64,000 nt of DNA. Source: Gracilariopsis chorda (Eukaryota; Rhodophyta; Florideophyceae; Gracilariales; Gracilariaceae). The position numbers and the translations under genes were made by a program. Every line of letters starts with the position of its first letter. Position 1 is the stretch's first letter. The stretch is from assembly GCA_003194525.1 (NCBI GenBank), contig NBIV01000002.1, forward strand, positions 806,001 through 870,000. Direction: 5' to 3'. Shown here piece by piece: positions 32,401 to 44,975 of this stretch. The notes under the pieces were generated by a model. That model searched no databases, was not told the DNA's origin, and saw only the letters and a program-made list of their open reading frames with translations.

Positions 32401-32984
32401 CCAAACGAAACGCGTTTTCTCGTCTTTCCAAACTCAATACTTGCTTTCGGCTTGGAAACAGAACCTTCTTCCTGGTAAAAATCTTTTGCTGCCACATCCG
32501 TAACTATCTCCCAAGCTTAACCATCATTTATGAAGTGAAACCATCGTGCCGGCATGATTATATTAAAAACTCCACAAATATTACACAGAAAAAATAATTT
32601 TGCAAAAACCACAACAACGGCGTACATAAAATTCTTTTGCGAAAACAATGTTCTGTAGATACTATGATGTTGGAATCGCAATAAATTTATGGTAACCACT
32701 ATTTTGCAGTTACAAAAAGTCTTGCAGGCACAACTTTTCTGGCCTTATAACTATCACTCCACCTTGCGAGCATGCTTTCTTTGATCGATTGGAACCCGTT
32801 CTCTACATACTACCAAGAGCACATGCTAGCTACAATGTGTGAATTTTGCTTTCCTGGTGGTGATGGGATCAATATAATTGGCTAAAGTATACTACATGCT
32901 GTGACAAACTTTTTTTCTGAACCCAAGAACTTGATTGTCAGTTTATGACCATTTATGGTATCAAAACCATTGTCGATTCCGTTT

Positions 32985-35900
32985 TTAACGATCTTCTTTC
33001 GCTAAGATGGCGTCAGATTCTTGACGTTCATAGCTAACTGAATCAAAGTCCAAGTTTTCAATCGTATGGTGTGTGGCTAACTTTTTTGCCCATCTTCTGT
33101 TCTTCTTTTTCTTTGATTCAAGACACCCTTGCTTCCGCTTTTGGCCAGGAGTATATTCCAGGTTTGGGTTCCTAACTAGTGGTGAGCTGGATGCAGTATT
33201 TGCTTCTTGTTCCTGGATAAGATTTTGCACTGAATTGTTTGCTTGGAAAGTGTTCTTGAATGGAGTTAATGGGAAATGGTGTTTGGAGAGCGAGTTTATG
33301 GCGTGCTCGAAGACGGTTTTTAAGCTTTGAACTGCTGCAGGTCCTAAGCCGGTAGCAAAGCGATGCATTTTGTCGAACAAGGCCCTTCCGTGCGATCATA
33401 AAAGGCAAGACTCAACCTGTTAGTGTACCTCGCTATTTATATCCAACTCTTGATCTTCGACGGCTTCTTTAGCGTCCTGAGAAATGTTCTTTTGTTGGCT
33501 AGCCTTACTCTTCTGATGGTGGTTTCCAATTGTGCGCGTTAGATAAGTTAGGTAGATCGTGGTACTCTGGTCTGCATTTTGCTCCCAATAATTATCAAAA
33601 AGATGCCCAATTTAGATTTGCGATCCCAATATTCTGCTTAAATATTTGTTCTGAAGCTGTATCTCGGGATACCTTACAGCACAGCGGACTATATGACGAC
33701 AGGGAAAGCTTGCCACTGTCTTCTGACCACAAGTGCAAGCTGCAAGTAGATTTTGAAGGGGAGCCCTGGAGAATGAATTAGCACAAAGTGCCATATAAAC
33801 CTCATAGAGGTTTCTCGGCTGTTGTGTACCGTTGGAGATCTAGGATTCCCCCAACCATTGGAACTTGGAGACGACAAATTGTTCCAGAAGTTCTTCATCT
33901 ATAACCCTTACATCCAGCCACCTTTCTTTAGAGACAGATTCGACGTTTGCGTTGCAGACTACGTACTGCTTACTGCGCGTTACACTCAGATCCACAAACT
34001 TCTGCAGACGATAAGACGTATAATCTAGGATAAGCCTATCTAGTATGTTTTTTTGGTACCAGGAGCAGGCAGGTACGATTCTACGATGAGTCCGGCTCTG
34101 GGACTTCAAGTATTTGGCCCTCGCCAGAAAACGGTCTTCGTTCTTCTTGGCGGTAAGTCTGGCCATACTCCATGGAATTTTCCAAAGTGGAACTTTCCAA
34201 TGAACAATATGCCTACGGTAAAAGGCATTCGAGGTCTCAGTGTGACCAGTACCCTGGAACAAGAAACGAGAGGGCACTGATCGATTGCGGTAGAAAGCAA
34301 TGACCATCTCGTGATGTTTCTGGTAGATGAATTTGAACCGCGGAGGATCTTCTGTTTGAAAAGAGTAATAGTATGTATTTTCAAATTCATGTCGACGAGA
34401 TGTGAAACAGTCCTTTGTCTTCGACTGCCTAATTCTGAACAGGTCATTCGACATCTGTTGCACCACCTGCTTTCTTCCTATCTTGGAACACCATTTATTA
34501 CAGTTCTTCAACTGATTCTGGTTGAGATGCCACGCGTCAAGCGATATGTAAGAAAGCGAAAATACCTTCCCGGTTGCATTTATACAATCTATGCTCTGAT
34601 TTATAGCTATCATTGCGGGCAAAACGCGTATCATGGAGCTGAAATGTTTCAGTATTTGCAAGAAGCATTGTTCGGTTTCGCTTGAAATGAAGCCAATAAA
34701 AAAGGTTAGTACAAAACCGTTGTTGGAGGGGCCATTCAAAGTAAGAAGACGTAGACCAAAGCGGTTGAAAAAGGGCTTTGCAGTCAATACTAACTCCGGG
34801 TACAAAACCGCACCGAGCATAGTCATTAAGCCATTCATTGTAGTTCCAAAAAAACCGATTCTAACATCCCATTCTCAGTAATAAAAAGAAAGACCTTGTT
34901 GTCAGTGTTTTCATCGCGAATACGTAGAAGCTCCTTACAAAATCCTATTTACTATTTCCCCTTTGGTGTTTCGGCGTCCTGGACAGACGAAAGTCTGTTT
35001 TGCGAAGACTTTCGATCGATTACGACGCTATACCTTCGTTCCAACAGCCGCATAATATCTTCAAATGGAAAATGGAGCTCTTGTTTCAGTTTTGAAGCTT
35101 CAATTTGGAGGTATGGAGTTATGTGCTTCTTCACTGATGCGAGATCAGGACCATGGCTATGCATCGTAGCTTCCATGTAGCATGAGTACAAACATTGCTT
35201 TCATCCCCCTCCTTGCTCAACATCGCATTTCGAGTCCTTATAACGCACTCCTATGGACAGGGTTTGCCTTGCACCTAATGACCGCCCTTTCACGCACAAA
35301 AGTACTCCTCGTAGTACCATTTCCCTAGAGACAACGGTTAGATGCTGGTGATAGGTTGATGTGCAAGTGAAAATATTGTACCCGAAGCAAGACGCGATGT
35401 GGTGTACTTGTTGCAGAACATATGACCACGAGGCGTTCACCTGTACATCTGATATAAAAGATACTAAAGATTCTACAAGCAGCGCCCCATTTTTCTCTGC
35501 GTCGTCTGCTGCGGTAGTGGGATTCTCTGAGCTCTCATCCGATGATTCTTTCCAAGAGGTATCCTGAAAATACTGCAAATATTCTTCTGCCGAGTTATTG
35601 CCAAAGACATGATGGGGAAGAACAGAATCGTAGTCCAAGAAACTATCTATAGCAAGGCTTTCGTCCTGTACTACACTGTGTTCTGATATTTAATTTGTAG
35701 TGGAGACATCTTCGGATCTGTCTCAGCTGTTCTTTGTATTACCTTTGGCCACCTTGAGTTCAATATCTGGGCACCTCTGTACACACTTCATTTCATGCTA
35801 TTCGGGAATTTTGCTGCCAGACTCCATGGCTTCTACATCTTCAAAACAATTCTCTACAAAGTCCAGCCCCACTGCACAGTGAGGTTCATCCCAGCTCCAT

Positions 35901-36356
35901 AGCAGATATTCTCTACCAATACGAGGTGCAAGGCCAGAGAGATGTATTTCTTCCTGACCTGCATTCTCTTGTGGTAATGTAGCTGTTTCGACCCCAAACA
36001 CAGGACTGCATCCCACCCCCACCGACTTCCCCGGCAACAAGCCGCGTTTCCAATCATAGAAGGGAATCAAAGTGTCTTCAAAACACTTCCAGCGACCAAC
36101 TGCATCCCTGAAAGCCTTTTCCTTCCTCCATTCTCTGGTTCTATTACAAATTGATGTGATAAAAGCATAATATCGTTTGATTGAATTTGGATCAGAAGCC
36201 ACCAATGGTTCATGGTGTTGAATAGAGGGTCTCCAGAGCGACCAAACCCTTTCAGAACTCGGTAACTTCGCAAGTATTGCTGCAAGACAGGAATCGGGAC
36301 ATTTGTAGCGCACACAACGTAAAAGTGCGTTGATGATGAGATGGTCTTGTAAGAAC
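32985..36356 (-). pseudogene. MULE-B transposase remnants (FAR1/MURA type)
   Basis: Read on the minus strand: an N-terminal stretch (36356-35798); a zinc-type region (35638-35201, continuing with YSCYMEATMHSHG, like the His pair of FAR1/FLYWCH fingers); a helical segment with ITPYLQIEASKLKQELHFPFEDIMRLLERRY (35191-34952), as precedes MURA cores; the core (34838-33840) with IGFISSETEQCFLQILKHF, AINQSIDC and DAWHLNQN, matching the MULE pattern around the second acidic residue and the C/A-WH-N block; a SWIM zinc finger near 33640-33740 (CTCG then FPCRHIV); and a basic tail (33380-32985). At least four frame changes or introns interrupt it, and the core acidic residues are partly altered, so it is inactive. 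Confidence 0.75.
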
Positions 36357-36361
36357 TTCCT

Positions 36362-36886
36362 TGTAGTAGAATAATAGTCCAAAGGTCAAGTGTAGGAGTA
36401 GTACCTACTAGGGGTAGCGGCGGCAGAGTAACAGCCATTACGGTGACAGTCCACTGGGGTCTAGTTGTGTCGTGGGCACCTTTTGACGTGCAGGCGCAAT
36501 GGGCGGGCGTTATCTGAGGTCCCTACAGTCGGCAGCACTCGTAACAATGGCTTGGAAGCCTATGTCCGCTGGAAGCTTGGGGGCGACTAGAGGACAGAGG
36601 TGGTGCTTGCCTTTAATCCTCAGTCGCTGGCTGCACTCGAGCCAACTAATATAGTCAGCGAGGCGCTCTAGACCACCGGTAACCACTACTAAATAATTAA
36701 ATGAAATACTACACTATTCTGCGGTGCACTGTGCTGCAGTGCCAGGTCCACCTGAGGTCACACCTCAGATCACAATTATCCCCGATCCACGTAATATCAA
36801 CACGAGCCAGTAGTGCTCCGGTCCTTCGTCCACCTCTTCGGCACTCCAGTTTGCGAGCCGTCTGACCTTTGGGCTATTGTACTACA
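36362..36886 (-). repeat. Gypsy-2 3' LTR
   Basis: 525 bp; inverted ends TGTAGTA and TACTACA. Several percent different from the copy at 47266-47794. Confidence 0.94.
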
Positions 36887-37537
36887 TACTCCCCCCATTA
36901 GTTTCCGCCACCTCGGCAGAATTCACCGTTGGCCACCTCTTCTTTGACGTCTATTTCCGTGTACTCCTGGGTAACGGTCCGCGGGTATAGCTCCACTAGC
37001 GCTAAGCGCGATCCCAATGGTCAATTGGCTCGTTTAGCACCCCTCTACTAGGCCTTAGTAAGGGCCGGGAGGGTACATGGACTACCCATTGGTCGCGCCC
37101 ACGTCCCTGTTTTGTATCGATAGCCAGTGGCCACGGTGATAAACGCATCACTTGTGGGTTCATTGGGCGCCCACTTTTACGATAGAGGTGTCCATACTGC
37201 GCGTTTGCAACAACTTCGTCCGCTCCGCTTCTTTCGGGTTGTCCCTTCTACCACCATGGCGATTGCGCGCGGAGACCGTTGGTCTTCACATTATAGTGCA
37301 CCCGGAAACCTCCCATTACGACCTTTGGCCCTTCTGCTTGCCTACTAATCCAATCGGCATGTCCTGTGGAACGGATTCGTACTTAGCCCCTTGGGCCCTT
37401 GCCCGCTGTACGATGACAGTGAATGCATCCCGCGGGCGGCCGTCACTGTTGAATCCTCTCCAATGGCTTGAGTCCCCGCCAGCAGCGCGTACGCCCATTC
37501 TGGGGAGAAGTATGACTATACCCTGGGATGCACTCCG
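36887..37537. other. Gypsy-2 internal DNA between 3' LTR and antisense ORF
   Basis: Contains the polypurine tract next to the LTR. A plus frame (37152-37547) overlaps the start of the antisense region. No domain seen. Confidence 0.5.
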
Positions 37538-39266
37538 ATGGCCATAAGGAGTACCTATTTGCCCAGTTCGGTCGAGCAATTCATCTGCTACCAGGACCAA
37601 TACTGGGACACCCGTAGATTCGCGGCAATTCCGAATTATGTCCGGGAGAAAAAGAACGCGCGAGAGACCTCTTGGTACAACCGTTGGCTACATCTCCCTG
37701 CCGACGTCCGAGTGGTGGCGCGTTGCCGTACCTTGCTCCGACTGGACATGCCGTACGTCCGATGCGCCGAAGAAGAAGATTACCAATGGAGGTTTAACCG
37801 GCTCCTCGCGGACCTATACCTCTTACACGATGACCCCCGCTCTTTGTTCCCGCCTGGCGACCATAACCTCCTGGGGCTGATGTGCTACAAACTGCCTTAT
37901 GATCGGCTCTACTGGATTACCAACAGGTCCTTTTGGAATGACATGATCGAACCCGATGGCTGTATCTCGACGATTTTGAAGTACTTCTTCTGCTGGCATC
38001 AGGTCGAATTCCACGACATGCCACCGTCCCGTAAAGCCAACGTCTATCTTCCCATGCCCCCGATCGCTGCGAACTCAAAAGCATCCATTTGGCATGTGTC
38101 TAATCTCCTCATGGTCCCTACTCCGTCCATTGTGGCTTACCACACCACCCAACTCCAGGGCGATTTCCGTCAGAGACTCCCTTGGCTTACCTCGCAGGTC
38201 TTCTTTGCAGAATGGGTGGTATTCTGCCTCATGGTCTTCTTGAATACTGCTAGTACTGGCTTGCATGCGAATGTCCGTGAGGCCGACCATCGTATTTGGA
38301 ATGAGAAAATCAATCTGATTCCTGAGGTCCGATTGGTGCCCCTGCCTCCCCGTCTCATCGCGTTCATTCGCGAGCTACGGGTGCAGAACATAGTTCGAGG
38401 GACCACGTATAGCGCGGAGCACACGGAAGAGCTTTTATTTTATGTCCTGCAGGTCGATTCGGCAAAGATTCTTGGATGCATGTGATACGATTACGACGCA
38501 GACGAGTTCTGGCCAATTCCGGAGCATCCTTTGGGCCAAGACGATGGCAAGGCCTACGAGGCGAAGCCCCTATTGGATAGCCCAGTCTATGGATGGCGTC
38601 AGATCATCTGGGGCTATTATCAGCAGGCCATTGGGTTCGATGCCGCTTGCTTGCAACCTTCCAATGGTCCACCAACCATGCCTGTCCCTGCTTCTTCTTG
38701 GGAGTCACTTTCAGGGCACCCCGTGGTCGAGCATCCTGAGACTTCCACTGGTCCAACGGCCACCGTTACTATTCCACTCGGTTTTTTGGCAGTCACTGCG
38801 TCAGCGCTGCCTCCGCCACCTGCGATACCTGTGGCCGAAACTCGAGCCTATGAGGAGCTCGTCGGGGTTTGCCATTCGGCAGGCGTAACCGTGCCCATGG
38901 GGGTCGTCGAGGCGTTGCGTGCGGCGCATTCATGGGTCCGTAGGGCATCACGGTACGTGTCACTGGTAGGAAGGAACCAAGAGGTCAAGGAGTCATTGGC
39001 GACCATTCTGGAGGAGAACGCTAAAGTTCTTTCAACTTCCGTGGCGGCCGACTTGGATAACCGATTCGGTCTGAACCTGACGGACACCGAAAATTCTCCA
39101 GCTCAACCGTACAAGTCGGCCCATAGCCCAGCTTGCAAGCGCGCGCGTCGGTTCATCCGCTGGTCCTTTGGCCTAACTGGTCGCTGGCGTACTAAGTATA
39201 GCCTTGAGTCTTCCGTACTGTCCCCATGGGTCCCAGTTCGGGATGTCCACGTTGATATTCGTGTCG
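37538..39266 (+). pseudogene. Gypsy-2 antisense ORF region
   Basis: Plus-strand coding stretches, antisense to Gypsy-2, lie between its 3' LTR and the chromodomain end. They read as ordinary protein (YLPSSVEQFICYQDQYWD, LPPRLIAFIRELRVQ) over ~1.7 kb, and the solo LTR starts at their right border. Shared motif order with the Gypsy-1 antisense ORF supports real coding. No known domain is recognised. Confidence 0.65.
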
Positions 39267-40087
39267 TGCAACGCCCCAAAGGGGAGAAACACCGAAACAC
39301 GTTCGGGATCTTTCCTCTGTGGAGGTGAACCCAGTTGGGTAGAGCCCCTCTAGGGGTGGCACGGCGGAGCCGGTTTGTAAGACCGATGCCACCCTTCGCG
39401 ACTAGGGCAAGAGGGTTTAGGACAAGAATCGGTATCTGCGAGAGCGGGAATGCGTCTTCGCCAGAAGTAGGTTTCCACGTAAGTGGGGGCGTGTGAGCGG
39501 ATGCGCACACGAGAGCCACGGATAGTGGGAGGTGCTACCCTAGAAAGGGGGAGAACGAAGGGCGAAGAGGAGGAAGAGAGGACGAAGTGAGTCGCGAGAG
39601 CGACAGGGGCGAACGGCGATGCCAGTAACAATATCCCTATACAGGGCGAAACACCAATGCAATTGGAATAATATGACTCCCAGTGATGGGTCCCTTTAGA
39701 TGTGCAAGGCGGTTAGATGTCCCGTGGTTCACGGCGTTTCCCTCCAAGTAGGAGTAGAGCATGCGCGCAAGCGGTAACAACTAGAGCCGATTCCCCAGGT
39801 TGGAGTCCCTTGTTCGGGAAGGTTTACTAGTGCGACGGCAGTGCGCCGTCGCACTAAGTACTACCTTTCCAGAAATGGGTGTGAAAATAGTAAATAAAAT
39901 CAACTAAAATACTCCACATTTCGTGGCAACATCCACTACTGTGGCCAACCGCCAATTGACCCAAAACCGTGTCCCACGTGTCAATATCCACCATTGTGGG
40001 GCGTAGTTCATATACACACTACACAACCGATAATATCGGGAAAGAATTCAAGTACCAAGAATCCCTCCCTGAGGGCGTTGCACTTCA
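39267..40087 (-). repeat. Solo LTR of the Gypsy-1 family inside Gypsy-2
   Basis: 821 bp, reverse complement of the Gypsy-1 LTR over its full length with the same terminal words (TGAAGTGCAACG and GTTGCA). No internal region accompanies it, so it is the product of LTR-LTR recombination. Flanking pentamers TGTCG and ATTCG agree at only three positions, so no clear target duplication remains. Part of its left border extends an open frame of the antisense region. Confidence 0.9.
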
Positions 40088-40686
40088 ATTCGTCCTTCAG
40101 GCCCTCAGTCCTTATTCAAGTCCCACGGTGCGTGTTTTGTATGGTCAATCTTTACACCTTTGGCCATCATTGGCACCCTTCAGACCCCTTGGGACCCTTT
40201 TTTAAAGTTCAACTACGGGGGTCTGAAGTCACTGCGGTTCCCGTTCGGCCATAGTCTGGCCTGAGGAAGGCGATGAAGGCGGTGCCGTGGGAGGCGGTTC
40301 AAGGGCGCGCCGTGGCACGCACGAAGTCCTATTGGTCGGAGGCGGTTTATGGCGACGTCAAAATAAACCCTGTGGCCATAATTACCCCCTCCTTAGCGGC
40401 ACGCTCTGTGTGGCCTATGGTGGGATAACGCCACGATGTGCTTAGCGAGGACGTCTGCAGGGCGGCCTTGGCAAATGGCCCATGGTTGGCCTCTGGTAGA
40501 GATACAACTTGGGTGTCAAAGTGCGATTTGCACTTCACAAACCCTTCGGGTATGCTTCTCTAAGGCCAGTTCCGTGGGTCCTAAGTTGGCGTTGCCACCG
40601 TTTTCCATGCGGGCGTGTGGAGGAAGACGGAGCGAGTAGCGCCGCCAGGAGGCGGGTTGCTGATGTCCCGTGGTACGTACGCGTGC
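40088..40686. other. Gypsy-2 internal DNA between solo LTR and chromodomain end
   Basis: About 600 bp of Gypsy-2 sequence with no convincing coding frame on either strand. It includes the 3' flank of the pol region. Confidence 0.5.
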
Positions 40687-43600
40687 CTATTGTCCAGCAG
40701 CGTTTTGGGGCGCCTTAGCAGTGAATCTATGGTCAGGGATACGCCCTTTTCGGAGATCGCGCTCCGTGTAACCCATTTTGGTCCAGTAGCGATTAATAAT
40801 ATTCGCCAGGATAGTTTTAGGTGGTATCCACTGGTCGTCCTCCGGGCCACAGCCATACCAGCGGACTTTGTAGAGCACCTCATCTTTTCCGTCAAGGCCA
40901 ATGGAGATGATACGGTCTACGACATATTCGCAGCGGTCCTCCTCTGGTAAATACATGTCCTCGAAAACTCCATAGCTATCGTTTGACGAGACAGTTCTGC
41001 GGCCGTTGCTCCCATCGGCAACGACACCCTGTGGACCCGCTTTATGGACCAGAAGACCAAGAGGGTCGGCGATAATGGCGCGTGTACACGGCAGTGGTGG
41101 CGGCTTGAGGACGCGTGGGGATGTGCGCGCAACGGCCTGCGTTACACTCGCACTACCGGTGGGGTGATACACTGGTCCAACCAATGGCCGAGGCACCATG
41201 GACACGCGGTGCGTTGACACAACATCCTGAAGGCTGTCTCGGTCTATTGTAACCGTATGGCCAGTGGACTTGATTACCCTATATAGTCCGGTGGAACGAG
41301 GTACCAGCTTGGAAAAAGTGTCCTCGGCCTCGTGTTTTTCATTGGGTGGCCGGTACAAATGGACATAGGTCCCTGGAGAAAACTGCCGCACAAACCAGAT
41401 GGCCTTATCAAAGTCTGCTTTGTAGCGCTTCTGTGCTTTGTCCAAATGGGTCTGAGTGGCCTTCAGGATAGAATCGATTCGCTTACGCGAATACCTTCTG
41501 GTCTGAGCCGGCTTCATTTCGCCAGTAACGTCCTAGGGGATGCCTGTATCCTGTAGGTCGACCATGTAGGGCGGCGGCGCCCGGACCAGGGTAAGTTCAA
41601 AGGGTGTGGTACCCGTGGACCGATGGACTTGATTATTGTTGGCATAGACCAAAGGTTGGACGTAATCGTCCCAGTCCAACCGGTGCTCAGCCACATAGTG
41701 GCTCAACCTAGAGGCCAGCGTCCTATCAAAACGCTCAGCTTGTCCATTTGTCTGCGGGTGGTAGGCGGTGGTGAGGAGGTATTTTAAATTTAAGGCCGAA
41801 CACACATGTTCAAAGAACTTGGAGACAAATTGTGGGCCATTGTCGGTCAAGAGATATAAAAGCAGACCGTTGGGGTATATCCAGTGGACCAGAAACGCCA
41901 TAGCAACATCAGTTGCCTTGGTGGACCGTAGGGGAATAGCACGCGTCGTCTTAGAAACTTTTCAGTAATAACCAAGATGAAAGAGTGCCCATGAGTCGAT
42001 TTAGGGAAGTGCCCTAGGATGTCCATAGCAACGAATTTCAGAGGTCTGCCGCAGGGAACACCTGAAGCTTCCCCTGGCGCAGCGCTCGTGTCCCTCGAAT
42101 CTTAGCGCATGCTGTGCATCTCCGTGCGGTCTCCATTATATCGTTGGCCATCAGGGGCCAGTAGAAGAATCTCCTTAAGGTCTGATATATTCTCGTCCCT
42201 CCTGGGTGGCCAGACAACCGAGGGTCATGAGCCAGATATAGAAATCTTGCCTGAAAGGCCTTCAGAACAACGCACTGTACTGCCCCATCAAGTTGAGAGC
42301 GGCGGCGCAATATTCCGTGACGGTTATAATCAAGCAGGGACCCAGGGATCGCGATTGAATTAGCCCACTGGACACACTGTTCATCACCCTTCTGGGCCGC
42401 GAGGAATTCTTCGAGTTATATGTGTGTGAGCTCTCTTATTTCCGTTTTGGCCACGTGTACTTCTAAGGGTGGGTCCTCCCAGTCAATAGTGCATAACATG
42501 ACCTTAAGTTCTTCTCCATTCCCTTGGCTAGTGGTAACAGGTCACCCATTTCCGGATCATCTGCTGCATCCTGTGGACCTTCCCATATGTTGGGAATCTC
42601 GTCGTCCAATGCGGTCTGATCCGTGCCATCGGTCAGGGTACGAGATAACGCATCAGCGGCTTGATGCTTTAGGACAGGCCTATAGGTAACATCGTACTCA
42701 AATTTGGCCAATCGGAGTCTCCCGCGCGCCAAATGGGATAACGCATCGGTCATATTCAGAAGCCATCGGAGGGCATTGTGGTCTGTCCTAATGGTAAGCC
42801 GAGTAACCTCCAGCTAAGGCCACAGGTGTGAAACTGACCAGAAAATTGCCAAGCATTCCCGTTCGGACGTGCTGTAGTCCCTTTCGGCCTTCGTTCACCC
42901 ACGGCTCCAGTAACGAATCGGTCGATAGTCCTTCGGAGTATCCTGCTCTTGGAGCGGTGCACATCCAACCTGGGTTGTCGAGGCATCCGTATCGAGGATG
43001 TAGGGTTTGTTTGCCCTGAGCAAGGCCAAGATTGGGGGTTTACCAAATGGTCTTTGAGGCTCTGGTAGGCTTCGAACTGCTCGTCGATTAGGTCATCAAA
43101 TTCTGAAGGGGTCCCTTTCTTGAGCATCTCGTTCAGTGGAGTTGCAATATTCGCGAACCCAGGGACAAACCTTCGGGACAGATTGCATAGACCTAAAAAG
43201 GGTCGCAGTTCCGTGTGGACCCTCGGGGGTTTCGCATCCCTAATGGCCTTCATCGTAGTTTTTGCCACCTGGAGCTTACCAGGTAAGACCACATGGCCAA
43301 GATAGTCCACAGAGGGCTGGAAGAAAAACATTTCCTCAGCTTTAGAGTGACACCGGCCTGCTGGAGTAACCTTAGGAAAGCCTTCACATGAGTGAAGTGT
43401 TCACTAACGGACCTCGAAAAGATGATTATGTCATCAAAGTAGACCAGGGCGAATTTCCATTTGACCCTGGATAGTATGATATCCGTCACTCGCTGGAAGG
43501 TCGCCGGTGCGTTCATCAGTCCGAAAGGCATCCGCGTGAATCGGAACAGTCCCTCTTGGGTCGTAAAGCTAGTTAAGTTCTTAGCCTTGTCGTCCATTGG

Positions 43601-44838
43601 TACTTGCCAGTAGCCGCAATTTGCGTCCAACGTGGTAAAAACCATCGCCTCCCCCAGGAAATCAAGACAGTCATCCATGCTCGGAATAGAATAGGTGTCC
43701 CGTTTGGTCACTGCATTGAGCTTACGGTAATCAATGCAAAACCGTCCGGTACCATCTTCCTTGGCCACAAGGACAAAAGGGCTTGCCCATTTGGCCTCAT
43801 TGGGTGGGGCACGTTCAACTACTCCGGCGGTACGCATCTTGTCCATCTCTTTCGCCACTATTTATCTCCCTTTTGGGCCTGTCCTACAAGGGTGCTGGTA
43901 CTGCAGCGTGGCTCCATCCTTGAGGTCGATGCGGTGTTTGGTCGCATCTATTTGTCCCAGCTTGCCATTCCACATTCCCGCAAAGTCCTTCAGGAGGTTA
44001 ATGACCTGTTTCCTATAGGGCTCATAATCCTCACCGAGGTTAACTTCGTTCTCCCAATTGGCCACTGGTTCGCTACTCGACAGCAGGTTTCCAAGCTGTA
44101 CCTCCATAATGGCCACCGAGGCAGGTAGGGAAATGCCAACTACCGTACCTTTGGGCATCCTGGTGGGTTTATCGTGGAAATTGCTCATCGTAACCGCGAA
44201 TGGCCTATTGGGTACAACATTCATCACACCACTGCCCATTAACGATAAATGCTGCATCTTGACCAGCTTGGGGTGATTCTGCAACGACACAAGACCTGAG
44301 GATTCACACACTGCAGTGGCCGCCACTTGGGTCATCCGCGGTATTACTATCGCCTTGGCCAAGATTACCTTATTGGATACCGTCCGCTTGGGGGACCTCA
44401 GTCTTGAGGGGGTGGCTTCGGGTACGGGGCGTGCTCCAATAATGGGAAATGGAAGTCCTCGATGGAATGCAACCTTCCTTTAGCCAGGATAGATAGCTTT
44501 TACACATCTACCAATGAAACTCGCCCCTAGGATACCTTCTGCCCCCAGGTTCGGACATACAAGAAACCAAGTGCTGACCTCCAGGTGACCAAATTGGATG
44601 TAAAGCGGGATGACCGCGTGGATATCCATTGGTCGGCGCGACCCGTCCGTCGCCCTTGGCGACTTCCTTTCCTGCAGCATCCTCTCCCAGCCCAAAGGTA
44701 AGACCTTAGAATGTACCAGCTTTGGGCCTGCACCCGTGTCCAAAATGGAAATGAAAGTCGGCGTGGTGTTCGTTTGCAGTACAAAGACCCTGTGTACTTT
44801 ATAATTCTCCTTCCGTAGGACACATAACGCGTCCTCAA
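40687..44838 (-). pseudogene. Gypsy-2 pol region with C-terminal chromodomain
   Basis: Domains in order on the minus strand: aspartic protease (MDTGAGPKLV), reverse transcriptase (RFCIDYRKLNAVT, FTRMPFGLMNAPATFQR, VYFDDIIIFS), RNase H and connection, integrase (FLYLAHDPRLSGHPGG, LLTDNGPQFVSKFFEHV, TNGQAERFDR), and a chromodomain near the end (YVVDRIISIGLDGKDEV, YKVRWYGCGPEDDQWIP). Broken. Confidence 0.92.
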
Positions 44839-44975
44839 GATCTTTCCACTGTTCTACGTTGTAGGTGTGACTGAATTCACGATATTTCCGTCCTTCGGTT
44901 CCAACTTCTTCTTTTCCTTTCGGGTCTTCCGCTCCGGCGTACTGAGGCAGTTGCTGTTAGAGGAACGGCACGCCG

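Noticed and set aside
39267-40087. Full second Gypsy-1 copy inside Gypsy-2
   Set aside because: Only one LTR with no internal sequence is present, so it is a solo LTR.
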